The translations under genes were made by a program, and so were the position numbers. 64,000 nucleotides of DNA from Streptomyces luteogriseus. GTDB taxonomy: Bacteria > Actinomycetota > Actinomycetes > Streptomycetales > Streptomycetaceae. Positions 18,214 through 27,438 of the stretch are shown here, piece by piece; position 1 is the first letter of the stretch, and every line of letters begins with the position of its first letter. The stretch spans positions 3,596,001 through 3,660,000 of the forward strand of contig NZ_JACHMS010000001.1 of assembly GCF_014205055.1 (NCBI RefSeq). The letters run 5' to 3'. The notes below the pieces were generated by a model, which saw only the letters and a program-made list of their open reading frames with translations, did no database searches and was not told where the DNA came from.

Positions 18214-20208
18214 TCACGCTCCCGTGGCGGCGAGGACGACGGCGACCGCGAGGACGACGGTGCCGGCGAGCAGCGCGCTCACATAGGTCTGGACGTTGCC
18301 GGTCTGGGCGCGTCGTACGGCGGCGCCGAGCCAGCGGGGCAGCGCACCGGCACCGCGGACGTAGGTCTCGACGACCTCGCGGTCGAGGAACCGGACGAGG
18401 GCCGCTCCGGCCTGGACCGGGCGGACGAAGAGGGCCGTGTACACGGCGTCCAGGTGGAAGCCGGCGGCCGCGTGCCGGTGCAGGGGGCCGAGCAGCAGCC
18501 GTCCGGGGTCGGCGGGGTCCGGCGCGTAGGCGATGTCCCCGTAGGCCGGCTCGTGCGTGGCGATGGCCTCCGCCTCGACCTGCGCCGCGTCGCCCTCCGG
18601 GTGGGCCGCGACCGCGCCGAGCGGGACGCGGGCCGTGAGCGCGGCGGTGTGCCGCCAGGCGGCATAGGTGACGATGCCGCCGACCAGGGCCACGCCCGTG
18701 CCGAGCACGGAGGTGGTCAGGGTCGGGCTGAGGTCGCGGCCGTCGAACCAGTCGGGCAGCAGTCGGAACGCGAAGCCGCCGAGGGCCAGGGAGGGGATGG
18801 CCAGCACCCACAGCACGACGGTCATCGTCAGTGGCTGCCGGCCGTGGTCAGGGGCTTCGATGCCCCGGCCCCGGAAGGCCAGCAGCCACAGGCGCATCGC
18901 GTAGGCGGCGGTGAGCACGGCCGCGACGAGACCGGCGACGAGGACGATCCAGCCCGCCGCGGCGGGGGCGTGCTCGGTGTGGCCGGTGACGACGTGCTCG
19001 GCGACGCCGAGGACGGCCTCCTTGGAGAAGAAGCCGCTGAACGGCGGGATCGCGGCGAGCGCGAGCAGCGCCACGGTCATCGTCCAGTAGGCGTCGGGGA
19101 CGCGGTCGCGCAGGTTCCGCATGCGGGACATGGCGGCGAGCGAGTTGGTGCCGGCGGCGTGGATGATCACGCCGGCCGCGAGGAACAGCAGCGCCTTGAA
19201 GGCGCCGTGGGACAGGAGGTGGAAGACGGCGGCCCCGCGGTCGCCGACGGCGAGGGCGCCGGTCATGTAGCCGAGCTGGCCGATCGTCGAGTAGGCGAGG
19301 ACGCGCTTGATGTCGTCCTGGGCGAGCGCGGCGAGCGCCGAGCCGGTCATCGTCACGGCGGCCATGACGGCGAGGACGACCATCGCGGCCTGGGAGGCCT
19401 CGAAGACCGGGAGGAGCCGGGCGATGAAGTAGACACCGGCGGCGACCATCGTCGCGGCGTGGATCAGCGCGGAGACGGGGGTCGGGCCCGCCATCGCGTC
19501 GGGGAGCCAGGTGTGCAGCGGGAACTGGGCCGACTTGCCCGCCACACCGGCGAGGAGCAGCAGGGCGATCAGCGTCGGGTGGTCGAGTCCGCCACTCGCG
19601 ACGGTGCCGAGGATCCGGGTGATGCGGAACGAACCGGCGTCGGTGGCCAGGGCGAACAGGCCGATGAGGAAGGGGACGTCGCCGAGCTTGGTGACCAGGA
19701 AGGCCTTGAGGGAGGCGGCGCGGGCCTCCGGGGTCTCCCAGTAGTGGCCGACAAGGAAGTAGGAGCAGATGCCCATGACTTCCCAGCCGACCAGCAGCAC
19801 CATCAGGTCGCCTGAGTAGACGACCAGGAGCATCGCGGAGGTGAACAGCGAGACGAGGGCGGCGTAGGAGGGGTAGCGCGGGTCGTCGCGCAGATAGCCC
19901 GTCGAGTAGATCTGCACGCAGGAGGCGACCAGGCCGACCAGGACGGCGACGAGCGCGGCGAAGCCGTCGATGTGCAGGGCGAGCTCGATGGGCACCGAGC
20001 CGGTGGGGGTGAGTTCCGTGGCCGAGTCGGCGGCCGCGCCGCCGCCCTGGCGTACGGCGACCAGCGCGGCGAGCACCAGGGAGGTGAGCGCCGGCAGGAC
20101 GGCGAGCGGGCGGACGAAGCCGGGTGCCGTGCGGCCGAGGAGCAGACCGGCGGCGGCGCCGAGGAACGGGAGGAGGGGGACGAGGACGGCGAGGGTGGTC
20201 GTGGTCAC
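18214..20208 (-). CDS. nuoL: NADH-quinone oxidoreductase subunit L
   Basis: A 664-residue distal antiporter subunit, GTG start 20208. [20 protein letters not shown] holds the TM5 Glu, [20 protein letters not shown] the TM7-8 loop, [20 protein letters not shown] the next helix, and [18 protein letters not shown] the TM12 Lys. The C-terminal lateral helix region (from about residue 500) is long and less conserved, as in actinomycete NuoL. The start overlaps the nuoK stop region by 4 bp. Confidence 0.95.
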   Translation of the reverse strand: MTTTTLAVLVPLLPFLGAAAGLLLGRTAPGFVRPLAVLPALTSLVLAALVAVRQGGGAAADSATELTPTGSVPIELALHIDGFAALVAVLVGLVASCVQIYSTGYLRDDPRYPSYAALVSLFTSAMLLVVYSGDLMVLLVGWEVMGICSYFLVGHYWETPEARAASLKAFLVTKLGDVPFLIGLFALATDAGSFRITRILGTVASGGLDHPTLIALLLLAGVAGKSAQFPLHTWLPDAMAGPTPVSALIHAATMVAAGVYFIARLLPVFEASQAAMVVLAVMAAVTMTGSALAALAQDDIKRVLAYSTIGQLGYMTGALAVGDRGAAVFHLLSHGAFKALLFLAAGVIIHAAGTNSLAAMSRMRNLRDRVPDAYWTMTVALLALAAIPPFSGFFSKEAVLGVAEHVVTGHTEHAPAAAGWIVLVAGLVAAVLTAAYAMRLWLLAFRGRGIEAPDHGRQPLTMTVVLWVLAIPSLALGGFAFRLLPDWFDGRDLSPTLTTSVLGTGVALVGGIVTYAAWRHTAALTARVPLGAVAAHPEGDAAQVEAEAIATHEPAYGDIAYAPDPADPGRLLLGPLHRHAAAGFHLDAVYTALFVRPVQAGAALVRFLDREVVETYVRGAGALPRWLGAAVRRAQTGNVQTYVSALLAGTVVLAVAVVLAATGA

Positions 20209-20603
20209 GCGGTGGCCTCAGCCTTCTGGGCCTCGTCGGACTGCTCGGCCGTGCGGGCGTCGTGGTCGGGGTCGTCGGGGTCGTGCCGCTCGGAGGTGTC
20301 GCGGAGTTTGTCGATGTCCGCGGTGCCGCGGTTGCGGTGGACCGCGAGGACGATCGCCAGGCCGATGCCGATCTCGGCCGCGGCGATGGCGATGATGAAG
20401 AGGGTGAGGGCCTGGCCGGAGTGGAGGGTCTCCTCGGCGGTCCTGCTGAGCCACACGTCGAAGGCGACCAGGTTGAGGTTGACGGCGTTGAGCATCAGCT
20501 CGACCGACATCAGGACCAGGATCGCGTTGCGGCGGGCGAGGACGCCGTACAGGCCCGTGCAGAAGAGGAGCGCGGAGAGCACGGCGGGATAGGCGAGGTG
20601 CAT
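20205..20603 (-). CDS. nuoK: NADH-quinone oxidoreductase subunit K
   Basis: A 132-residue subunit with three membrane helices: [20 protein letters not shown], then [20 protein letters not shown] (the conserved TM2 Glu) and [20 protein letters not shown] (the TM3 Glu). Both glutamates needed for proton transfer are present. It is longer than the usual 100 residues because of a charged tail ([19 protein letters not shown] and following acidic residues). ATG 20603 overlaps the nuoJ stop. The open frame upstream of this ATG is nuoJ antiframe noise. Confidence 0.93.
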   Translation of the reverse strand: MHLAYPAVLSALLFCTGLYGVLARRNAILVLMSVELMLNAVNLNLVAFDVWLSRTAEETLHSGQALTLFIIAIAAAEIGIGLAIVLAVHRNRGTADIDKLRDTSERHDPDDPDHDARTAEQSDEAQKAEATA

Positions 20604-21286
20604 CAGCGGGCGCCTTCCTGCTCGGAATTCCCAGAACCACCATCTGTGACCGATCGGGAACTCTTGGTGACGGCCGGGGCGTTCACGGGGGGAGAGCTCG
20701 ACTCCGCCTTCGCCTTGCGGGACAGGACGATCGCGCCGACCAGGGCGGCGAGGAGGAGGACGGAGAGGGCCTCGAAGGGCAGGACCCAGTTCTGGAAGAG
20801 GCTGGCGCCGGTGGCCTCGGTGGAGCCCGCGGCGGGGCCGTCCAGGTCGACCCAGGTCGTGCGGAACGCGTCGACCACGACCCAGACCAGGGCGGCGGCA
20901 GCGGCGACGGCCACGGTGAGGGCGGCCCAGCGGTTGCCGGAGTCGGCGTCCGGGGAGCGGCCGATGGGGGCTCTGGTGAGCATCAGACCGAACAGGAGGA
21001 GGACGACGACGGAACCGACGTAGATGAGGACCTGCACCCATGCGATGAACTCGGCGGTGAGCAGGAGGTATTCGACGGCGAGGCCGCCGAGGGTGACCAC
21101 CAGCCACAGGGCGGCGTGCACCAGCTGCCGGGTGGTGACGGTGACCAGGGCGGCGCCGAAGGTCACCAGGCCGACGAGGAGGAAGGCGATCTCGACGCCG
21201 GTCGGGGAGAGGAAACCGTGAGTTCCGGCGGCGGCACCGGTGGTCGGGCCCGTCGCAAGGAGACCGGCGGTTGCGGCGAGGGTCAT
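20603..21286 (-). CDS. nuoJ: NADH-quinone oxidoreductase subunit J
   Basis: A 227-residue membrane subunit with five helices; [20 protein letters not shown] then [20 protein letters not shown], and [20 protein letters not shown] carries the conserved NuoJ TM3 pi-bulge. The last 40 residues are Ser/Ala rich and disordered ([17 protein letters not shown]). ATG 21286 overlaps the nuoI stop by 4 bp. Confidence 0.93.
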   Translation of the reverse strand: MTLAATAGLLATGPTTGAAAGTHGFLSPTGVEIAFLLVGLVTFGAALVTVTTRQLVHAALWLVVTLGGLAVEYLLLTAEFIAWVQVLIYVGSVVVLLLFGLMLTRAPIGRSPDADSGNRWAALTVAVAAAAALVWVVVDAFRTTWVDLDGPAAGSTEATGASLFQNWVLPFEALSVLLLAALVGAIVLSRKAKAESSSPPVNAPAVTKSSRSVTDGGSGNSEQEGAR

Positions 21287-21978
21287 GCCGAGCCCTCCTG
21301 CCCCGGCTTCGGCTGCCCCGGCTTCGGCTGATCCGACTTCGGCTGATCCGACTTCGGCTGGTCCGTCTGCTGCTTGGAGTCACCCTGCGGCCGGGTGGGC
21401 TGCTCGGCGGCGCGGGCCTGCTCGTCGGCGTGGGACTCGGTGGCCGGCGGGGCCAGCTGGGCGGCGAGTTTGTCGGCTGTCTTGCGGGCGGCGGCGAGTT
21501 CCTTCGGTTCCTCCGCGCCGGGGTCGAGGGCCGGCGGGGCCGGGACGGTCCACATCCACTCGCGGAGCTTGTCGCGCTCGTGGGTGAGGTCGCGGATGTC
21601 GGTCTCGGCGTACTCGAACTCAGGGGACCAGAACAGGGCGTCGAAAGGACAGACCTCGATGCAGATACCGCAGTACATGCACAGGGAGAAGTCGATGGCG
21701 AAGCGGTCGAGGACGTTGCGGCTGCGCTCCCGGCCGCCCGGGGTCGCCGCCGGGACCGTCTCCTTGTGGGAGTCGATGTAGATGCACCAGTCGGGACACT
21801 CGCGGGCGCACAGCATGCACACCGTGCAGTTCTCCTCGAACAGGCCGATCACACCGCGCGTGCGGGGCGGGAGGTCGGGCTGGGCGTCCGGGTACTGCGC
21901 GGTGACGGACTTCTTCGTCATCGTGCGGAGGGTGACGGCCAGGCCCTTGGCGAGGCCACTGCCAGGAATGGGGGCCAT
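21283..21978 (-). CDS. nuoI: NADH-quinone oxidoreductase subunit I (2x 4Fe-4S)
   Basis: A 231-residue iron-sulfur subunit that carries clusters N6a and N6b. Both motifs are intact: [15 protein letters not shown] and [15 protein letters not shown]. From ATG 21978 the N-terminus is [20 protein letters not shown]. After residue about 140 a non-conserved tail follows, rich in Ala, Glu and Pro, ending in four 5-residue repeats of the [10 protein letters not shown] type (residues about 206-226) encoded by 15-bp DNA repeats. NuoI is the natural electron entry for ferredoxin in complex I forms without the NuoEFG module, which is the situation in this cluster. Confidence 0.93.
   Translation of the reverse strand: MAPIPGSGLAKGLAVTLRTMTKKSVTAQYPDAQPDLPPRTRGVIGLFEENCTVCMLCARECPDWCIYIDSHKETVPAATPGGRERSRNVLDRFAIDFSLCMYCGICIEVCPFDALFWSPEFEYAETDIRDLTHERDKLREWMWTVPAPPALDPGAEEPKELAAARKTADKLAAQLAPPATESHADEQARAAEQPTRPQGDSKQQTDQPKSDQPKSDQPKPGQPKPGQEGSA
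21301..21360. repeat. Four 15-bp in-frame repeats at the end of nuoI
   Basis: Units 21301-21315, 21316-21330, 21331-21345, 21346-21360 read [c/a][c/t]CCG[g/a]CTTCGGCTG. On the minus strand they encode [20 protein letters not shown]. Confidence 0.9.
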
Positions 21979-21980
21979 GG

Positions 21981-22949
21981 TTACTGGATCACCACCTTGA
22001 CGATGCCGGTGAGGGCGATCTGGGCGAGGGAAAGGGGGACGAGGAGGGTCCAGGCCAGCTTCTGGAGCTGGTCCTCGCGCAGGCGGGGATAGGTGACGCG
22101 CAGCCAGATCACGAGGAAGGCGAGGACGGCGGTCTTCAGCAGGGTCCAGACCCAGCCGAGTCCGTCGGCGCCCCAGGGGCCGTGCCAGCCGCCCAGGAAG
22201 AGGACGGTGGTGAGGCCGCACAGGACGACGATGCCGGCGTACTCGGCGAGGAGGAAGAGAGCGAAACGGAGGCCGGTGTACTCCGTGTACGCGCCGAAGA
22301 TGATCTCCGAGTCGGCGACGGGCATGTCGAAGGGTGGGCGCTGGAGTTCGGCGAGGCCGGCCACGAAGAAGACGATCGCGCCGACGATCTGCCAGGGCAG
22401 CCACCACCACTCGAAGGCGTCGAGGATGCCGGGGAGGGAGACGGTGCCGGCCGCCATCGCCACCGAGGCGGCGGTCAGCAGCATCGGCAGCTCGTAGGCG
22501 AGGAGCTGGGCGGCGGTGCGCAGGCCGCCGAGGAGGGAGAACTTGTTCGCGGACGCCCAGCCGGCCATGAGCGAGCCGAGGACGCCGACGCCCATGACGG
22601 CCAGGACGAAGAAGACGCCCGCGTCGATGACCTGGCCGACGGCTCCCTCGCCGGGGCCGATGGGAATGGCGAGCAGGACGAGGAGGTACGGCAGGAGGGC
22701 GACGGCGGGGGCGAGTTGGAAGATGCGTCGGTCGGCGCCCGCGGGGACGACGTCCTCCTTCTGCGCGAACTTCACGCCGTCGGCGATCAGCTGGGCCCAG
22801 CCGTGGAAGCCGCCGGCGTACATGGGGCCGAGGCGGCCCTGCATGTGAGCCATGACCTTGTGTTCGGTCTGGCCGATGACCAGGGGGAGGGTGAGGAAGA
22901 CGACGAAGACGACCAGGAGTCGCAGGGCGACGTCGAGCACGTCGTTCAC
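21981..22949 (-). CDS. nuoH: NADH-quinone oxidoreductase subunit H
   Basis: A 322-residue membrane subunit that forms the quinone tunnel together with NuoB and Nuo[21 protein letters not shown], then [19 protein letters not shown] is the conserved N-terminal signature. [19 protein letters not shown] and [19 protein letters not shown] are the acidic quinone-proximal loop with the conserved Glu and Asp residues. Eight helices are visible. It lies between nuoC and nuoI; its stop is 2 bp before the nuoI ATG. The usual partner nuoD is not in the cluster. Confidence 0.94.
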   Translation of the reverse strand: MNDVLDVALRLLVVFVVFLTLPLVIGQTEHKVMAHMQGRLGPMYAGGFHGWAQLIADGVKFAQKEDVVPAGADRRIFQLAPAVALLPYLLVLLAIPIGPGEGAVGQVIDAGVFFVLAVMGVGVLGSLMAGWASANKFSLLGGLRTAAQLLAYELPMLLTAASVAMAAGTVSLPGILDAFEWWWLPWQIVGAIVFFVAGLAELQRPPFDMPVADSEIIFGAYTEYTGLRFALFLLAEYAGIVVLCGLTTVLFLGGWHGPWGADGLGWVWTLLKTAVLAFLVIWLRVTYPRLREDQLQKLAWTLLVPLSLAQIALTGIVKVVIQ

Positions 22950-24664
22950 TGCGGGCCTCCTGCGGGGTCCTCGGGATTGTCGGGCTTGCTCGGGCTGTCG
23001 GCGGGCTTCACGTTGCCGTCCGCCGGCTGCGGCTCCGTCGCCGGGTCCTGAGCATCCGCGGCGTCCGGGCTCTCTGACGGGCTCTCGGACTCCGGTGTGT
23101 CCGGGCCTTCGGGTGGAGTCGAGGACTCCGGTGCGGCCGGGCCTTCGGGTGGAGTCGAGGACTCCGGCGCGGCCGGGCTCTCAGGTCGGCTCGGGGACGT
23201 CGGTGCGGCCGGGCTCTCAGGTCGGCTCGGGGACGTCGGCGCCTCCGCGGGCTCGGAGGTCGACGAGGTCTGCGACCCGTCCGACGGCTCCGGGGCCGGT
23301 GGCTTCGCTGCCTCCGGTGCCGTTTCGGGGGCTGGTTCGTCGAAGGCCGGGCGGGCGTGGTGCCAGGGGGCGTCGGAGGTCGGGGATACGGAACCGGGCC
23401 TCGCGGCACCGCGGCCGGTCGCGGGGGACGCGGGGCCGGGCTCCGGGGATGCGGGACCGCCGGGCTGCTGACTCGCCGACCCCTGCGACGCCGAGCGGTT
23501 ACGCCGCGGACCGGCCGAAGCCGGAGCGGTCGACCGACCCGGCGTGGCCGGGCTCACCGAACCCTCAGCGGCAGAACGCGTCCGACGCGGACCGGCAGGA
23601 GCCGCCGCACCGCCAGTCGGCGTCTCCGCACCGCCGGCCGGAGCTCCGCTGTCCGAAGCCCCCACACCACCGGCCGACGCCTCCGCACCACCGGCCGGAG
23701 TCCCCTCACCAGCCGCAGACTGACTCACCGAACCCTCAGCCGCCGAACGGGCCCGACGCGGAGCGCCCGAAGCCCCCACACCACCGGCCGACGCCTCCGC
23801 ACCACCGGCCGGAGTCCCCTCACCAGCCGCAGACTGACTCACCGAACCCTCAGCCGCCGAACGGGCCCGACGCGGAGCGCCCGAAGCCCCCGCACCGCCG
23901 GCCGACGCCCCCGCACGGTCAGTCGGCGCACTCGCACCACCGGCCGGAGCACCCTCACCAGCCGCAGACTGACTGGCCGAGCCCTCCGACACCGAGCGGG
24001 CGCGACGTACCGGGCGTTCCCCTGCGGGGCGGGCTGCGCCTCGGGTGGGGCGGTCGCCTGCTGTGCGGCCCGCGGCTCGGGTGGGAGCGGGGGGGAGTTG
24101 GCCTTTGAGGGGGCCCCATTCGTTGGGGTCGGGGACGCCGGGTGGGAGCATCTGGCGGCGCTTGGGGCCGCCGTGTTCCGACTCGCCCGGTTCCTTCGCG
24201 CCGGGCCAGGCCTTGGCGACGCGGGCGGCCAGGACGAAGTCCTTGCGCAGGGGGTGGCCTTCGAAGTTCTCGGGCAGAAGGAGGTGGTCCAGCGCCGGGT
24301 GGCCTTCGAAGGTGATGCCGAACATTTCGTACGTCTCGCGTTCGTGCCAGGCGGCACCCGCGTAGACACCGACGGCGGAGGGCAGGACGGGAGCTTCGTG
24401 CGGGACCGTCGTGCGCAGGAGGAGGCGTCGCAGCGGGGACAAGGCCGCGACATGGGCGGTGACGCGGAAGCCCGTGCCCGGTTCGTCGACCGCGCTCAGC
24501 CAGTCGAAGTAGGTGCAGGCGAGCCGGTCGCGGGCGGTCTCCAGGGCGGTGATCCAGGCGGCCGGAGGTACGTCGACGGTCAGGACGTCGTACGACTCCT
24601 CGGCCGTGGCGTCCGTGCCGAAGAGCTCCTCGGCATCGGCGGGCAGCCAGCCGACCGCGGTCAT
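22946..24664 (-). CDS. nuoC: NuoC-like subunit with a 370-residue disordered, repetitive tail
   Basis: A 572-residue protein from ATG 24664, overlapping the nuoB stop by 4 bp. Residues 1-190 are a normal NuoC (30 kDa) domain: [20 protein letters not shown], then [19 protein letters not shown] and [20 protein letters not shown], the family signature. After about residue 200 the protein changes to a Pro/Ala/Gly/Ser tail: first [19 protein letters not shown] 38-residue tandem repeats (DNA 23654-23995), then a Pro/Ser/Glu-rich acidic region to the end. The tail has no complex I counterpart in standard systems. Cellular function of the tail is unknown. Confidence 0.9.
   Translation of the reverse strand: MTAVGWLPADAEELFGTDATAEESYDVLTVDVPPAAWITALETARDRLACTYFDWLSAVDEPGTGFRVTAHVAALSPLRRLLLRTTVPHEAPVLPSAVGVYAGAAWHERETYEMFGITFEGHPALDHLLLPENFEGHPLRKDFVLAARVAKAWPGAKEPGESEHGGPKRRQMLPPGVPDPNEWGPLKGQLPPAPTRAAGRTAGDRPTRGAARPAGERPVRRARSVSEGSASQSAAGEGAPAGGASAPTDRAGASAGGAGASGAPRRARSAAEGSVSQSAAGEGTPAGGAEASAGGVGASGAPRRARSAAEGSVSQSAAGEGTPAGGAEASAGGVGASDSGAPAGGAETPTGGAAAPAGPRRTRSAAEGSVSPATPGRSTAPASAGPRRNRSASQGSASQQPGGPASPEPGPASPATGRGAARPGSVSPTSDAPWHHARPAFDEPAPETAPEAAKPPAPEPSDGSQTSSTSEPAEAPTSPSRPESPAAPTSPSRPESPAAPESSTPPEGPAAPESSTPPEGPDTPESESPSESPDAADAQDPATEPQPADGNVKPADSPSKPDNPEDPAGGPQ
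23654..23995. repeat. 114-bp direct tandem repeats in nuoC
   Basis: The same block starts at 23654, 23768 and 23882 (exact 114-bp spacing). The first two are nearly identical and the third is diverged toward its end; more degenerate copies flank them. Each unit encodes 38 residues containing [15 protein letters not shown] and [10 protein letters not shown]. Confidence 0.9.
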
Positions 24665-25311
24665 CGTCCCTCCCCCTGCGTCGAGTCCGAGCCCGGGAGG
24701 GGGCCCGGGGCGGGGTCCGCAGCGGGGGCCGGTGGCTGCACCAGTCCGCTCTGCAGTGCCGCCGCCGATGGCCGGCCGGCCCCGCTGCCGTACCGCTCCC
24801 CCAGCGACTCGCGGGCGATCTTCTCCTGGAGCTTGAGGATGCCCTGGAGCAGCGCCTCGGGCCGGGGCGGGCAGCCGGGGACGTAGACGTCGACGGGGAT
24901 GATCTGGTCGACGCCCTTGGTGACGGAGTAGGAGTCCCAGTAAGGGCCTCCGCAGTTGCTGCACGCGCCGAAGGAGATGACGTACTTCGGCTCGGGCATC
25001 TGCTCGTAGAGGCGTTTGACGGCCGGGGCCATCTTGTCCGTGACGGTTCCGGAGACGACCATCAGGTCGGCCTGGCGCGGGCCCGGTGCGAAGGGGATGA
25101 CGCCGAGGCGGATGAAGTCGTGGCGGGCCATCGAGGCGGCGATGAACTCGATCGCGCAGCAGGCGAGGCCGAAGTTGAAGACCCAGAGCGAGTAGCGGCG
25201 GCCCCAGTTGAGGACGACCTTCATCGGCTCGGGGGCGAGGCGGGCCAGGGCGCCCAGCCGCTTGGGCTCGGGCAGCAGGACAGGCTCGGACACCGAGGGG
25301 TTCACGTCCAT
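24661..25311 (-). CDS. nuoB: NADH-quinone oxidoreductase subunit B (cluster N2)
   Basis: A 216-residue subunit holding the terminal 4Fe-4S cluster N2. The adjacent cysteines are in [16 protein letters not shown], and the remaining ligands in [18 protein letters not shown] and [17 protein letters not shown]. It is longer than usual at the C-terminus (Ala/Gly/Pro rich after GERYGSG). The start overlaps the nuoA stop by 10 bp. With nuoC and nuoH it should build the quinone-reducing module, but nuoD is missing from the operon. Confidence 0.95.
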   Translation of the reverse strand: MDVNPSVSEPVLLPEPKRLGALARLAPEPMKVVLNWGRRYSLWVFNFGLACCAIEFIAASMARHDFIRLGVIPFAPGPRQADLMVVSGTVTDKMAPAVKRLYEQMPEPKYVISFGACSNCGGPYWDSYSVTKGVDQIIPVDVYVPGCPPRPEALLQGILKLQEKIARESLGERYGSGAGRPSAAALQSGLVQPPAPAADPAPGPLPGSDSTQGEGR

Positions 25312-25709
25312 GCCAGGACGCCCTTCTTGTAGGCGTAGAGCAGGCCGACGGCCAGGAAGCCGAGGAAGATGAACATCTCGACCAGGGTCGCCGCGCCGTA
25401 ACCGGGGGCGGCGAAGACGGTCGCCCAGGGGAACAGGAAGATCGAGTCGACGGCGAAGATCACGTAGAGGAAGGCGTAGACGTAGTAGCGGACCTGGGTG
25501 TGGGCCCAGCCCTCACCGACCGGGTCGACGCCGCACTCGTACGTCAGGAGCTTCTCGGGGGTGGGGACCACGGGCCGCAGCAGGCGGCCGGCCCCGAAGG
25601 CGACGGCGACGAACAGCACGCCGACGACGGCGAGCAGTCCGACGACCGAGTAGGACTGGAAGTAGTCCGCCGCGACGACGGTCGTGGTGACGACGGTCGG
25701 TTCCGGCAC
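25302..25709 (-). CDS. nuoA: NADH-quinone oxidoreductase subunit A
   Basis: A 135-residue membrane subunit, three helices. [20 protein letters not shown] is the TM1-TM2 loop containing the conserved Cys/Glu, [20 protein letters not shown] is TM2 with acidic residue, and [20 protein letters not shown] leads to TM3. GTG 25709 is the start. It is the first gene of the ten-gene operon; 223 bp separate it from the divergent sensor kinase, so its promoter is in that region. Confidence 0.94.
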   Translation of the reverse strand: MPEPTVVTTTVVAADYFQSYSVVGLLAVVGVLFVAVAFGAGRLLRPVVPTPEKLLTYECGVDPVGEGWAHTQVRYYVYAFLYVIFAVDSIFLFPWATVFAAPGYGAATLVEMFIFLGFLAVGLLYAYKKGVLAWT

Positions 25710-25932
25710 GTCCGTCCCTCGCTCCCTGAAACTCGGACCTGGATCCTGCGACGATGCTGCGGCTCACGGGGCGCCGCCGTTCGACGATCTGTACGCACGG
25801 GAGTCTAGGCCCTGATAAAGGCAGGGTAAGCAGCCCGTCATGGGCCATGCACGCGAGGGTGGGGTTTTCCTCAGGTGATCCTGGCGGCCCACCTCATGGC
25901 GCCGTCGCCCGCCGCCGGGCACGCTAACGCAT

Positions 25933-27141
25933 ATGACCCAACGCATCCCGTCCCAGGGGACGACGGCGGCCCGGGGGGCCGCCGGGCAGGACGACCGTCC
26001 GCCGCCGGCCCGGCTCGCCTACGACCGGCACACCTGGAAAGAGATCGCGCACCTGCTGGCCAACCTTCCGGTCGCGCTGCTCGGTTTCACCTATGTCGTG
26101 ACGGTGTTCTCCACCGGTCTCGGACTGACCGTCACGGTGATCGGGTTCCCGCTCCTCGCGGCCGGACTCGTGGGGGCGCGGCAGTTGGGCAGGCTGGAGC
26201 GGGCACGGGCCCGGGCGCTGCTCGGGGTGCGGATCGAGGAGCCGAGCCGGCTGCGGATGCGGGGCGGGGGCGGCTTCTTCCCGCGGTTGTGGATGCAGCT
26301 GAAGGATCCGGTGGGCTGGCGCACGGCCCTGTACGAGTTCGTCCGGCTGCCGTGGGGTGTGCTGACGTTCACGGTCACACTGGCCTCGCTGTTCGTGCTG
26401 TGGCCGGTGCTGCCGTTCATCGCGCGGGGGCTGACCAACGCCGACAGGGCCATGGTGCGCGGGCTGCTGTCACCCTCCGACGAGCTGGAGCGGCGGATCG
26501 CCGAGCTGGAGTCGGACCGGGGGGTCGTGGTGGACACGGCCGCGGCGGACCTGCGACGCATCGAGCGGGATCTGCACGACGGGGCGCAGGCACGGCTGGT
26601 GAATCTGGCCATGGGACTGGGCCTGGCCAAGGAGAAGGTGCTGGAGGATCCCGACGCGGCGGCGGCGATGGTCGAGGAGGCGCACGGCGAGGTGAAGCTG
26701 GCGCTCCAGGAGTTGCGGGATCTGGCGCGCGGCATCCATCCGGCGGTCCTGACCGACCGTGGTCTGGACGCGGCCCTGTCCTCGGTCGCCTCGCGCTGCA
26801 CGGTCCCGGTGAAGGTGACGGTCGATCTCCCGGAGCGGCCGGCCGCGGCCATCGAGGGCATCGCCTACTTCACGGTCTCGGAGCTGCTGCAGAACGTCAG
26901 CAAGCACAGCCGGGCGAAGTCCGCCTCGGTGGATGTGTGGCGGACCGACACACGGCTGCTCATCCAGGTGTGGGACGACGGGCACGGGGGCGCGAGCCTC
27001 GACGGCGGTACGGGGATGAAGGGCCTGGCGGAGCGGCTGGACGCCGTCGACGGGCTGTTCGTCCTGGAGTCGCCGGAGGGCGGCCCGACGACGGTCACGG
27101 CGGAACTGCCGTGGCGTGACCGGTCCGGGGCCGCGGGATAG
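25933..27141 (+). CDS. Sensor histidine kinase, DesK/HisKA_3 type (copy 1)
   Basis: A 402-residue kinase. The N-terminal sensor domain (residues about 35-185) has four membrane segments, such as ANLPVALLGFTYVVTVFSTG, typical of the two-component putative-sensor family. The HisKA_3 dimerisation box DLRRIERDLHDGAQARL places the phosphorylated His at residue 215. The ATPase domain shows SELLQNVSKHSRAKSASVDV (N box), WDDGHGGASLDG (G1) and GMKGLAERLDAVDG (G2). It is about half identical to the next gene and both precede one response regulator. The stop codon is the start of a 14-bp tandem repeat array. Confidence 0.93.
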   Translation: MTQRIPSQGTTAARGAAGQDDRPPPARLAYDRHTWKEIAHLLANLPVALLGFTYVVTVFSTGLGLTVTVIGFPLLAAGLVGARQLGRLERARARALLGVRIEEPSRLRMRGGGGFFPRLWMQLKDPVGWRTALYEFVRLPWGVLTFTVTLASLFVLWPVLPFIARGLTNADRAMVRGLLSPSDELERRIAELESDRGVVVDTAAADLRRIERDLHDGAQARLVNLAMGLGLAKEKVLEDPDAAAAMVEEAHGEVKLALQELRDLARGIHPAVLTDRGLDAALSSVASRCTVPVKVTVDLPERPAAAIEGIAYFTVSELLQNVSKHSRAKSASVDVWRTDTRLLIQVWDDGHGGASLDGGTGMKGLAERLDAVDGLFVLESPEGGPTTVTAELPWRDRSGAAG

Positions 27142-27313
27142 AGGCCACGGGACAGAGACCACGGGACAGAGACCCGCGAGGCAGAGGCCACTGGGCAGGG
27201 GCCCCGGGGCAAAGACCGCGAGGCAAAGGCCCCTGGACAGAGACCGCGAGGCAGAAACCCCCGGATAGAGGCCCCCGGATAGAGGCCCCCGGATAGAGGC
27301 CCCGAGGCAGAGG
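27131..27313. repeat. Thirteen 14-bp tandem units starting at the kinase-1 stop codon
   Basis: Units such as CCGCGGGATAGAGG, CCACGGGACAGAGA and CCCCCGGATAGAGG follow each other from 27131 to 27313 (one unit of 15 bp). The stop codon TAG (27139-27141) lies in unit 1, and TAG or CAG recurs at the same place in each unit. The array fills most of the spacer to the second kinase gene. The 14-bp period excludes a conserved reading frame. Confidence 0.9.
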
Positions 27314-27438
27314 CCCCCGGGGGGGTAGGGAAAACCCCCCGTCCAAGACGCCGACGGACTCCATGGTCCGCCGACCTGCGGCGGAGCAGGGTGGAGGTAC
27401 GAGAGCACAGCCGCGGGACGAGGAGAAGGACGACGCCG

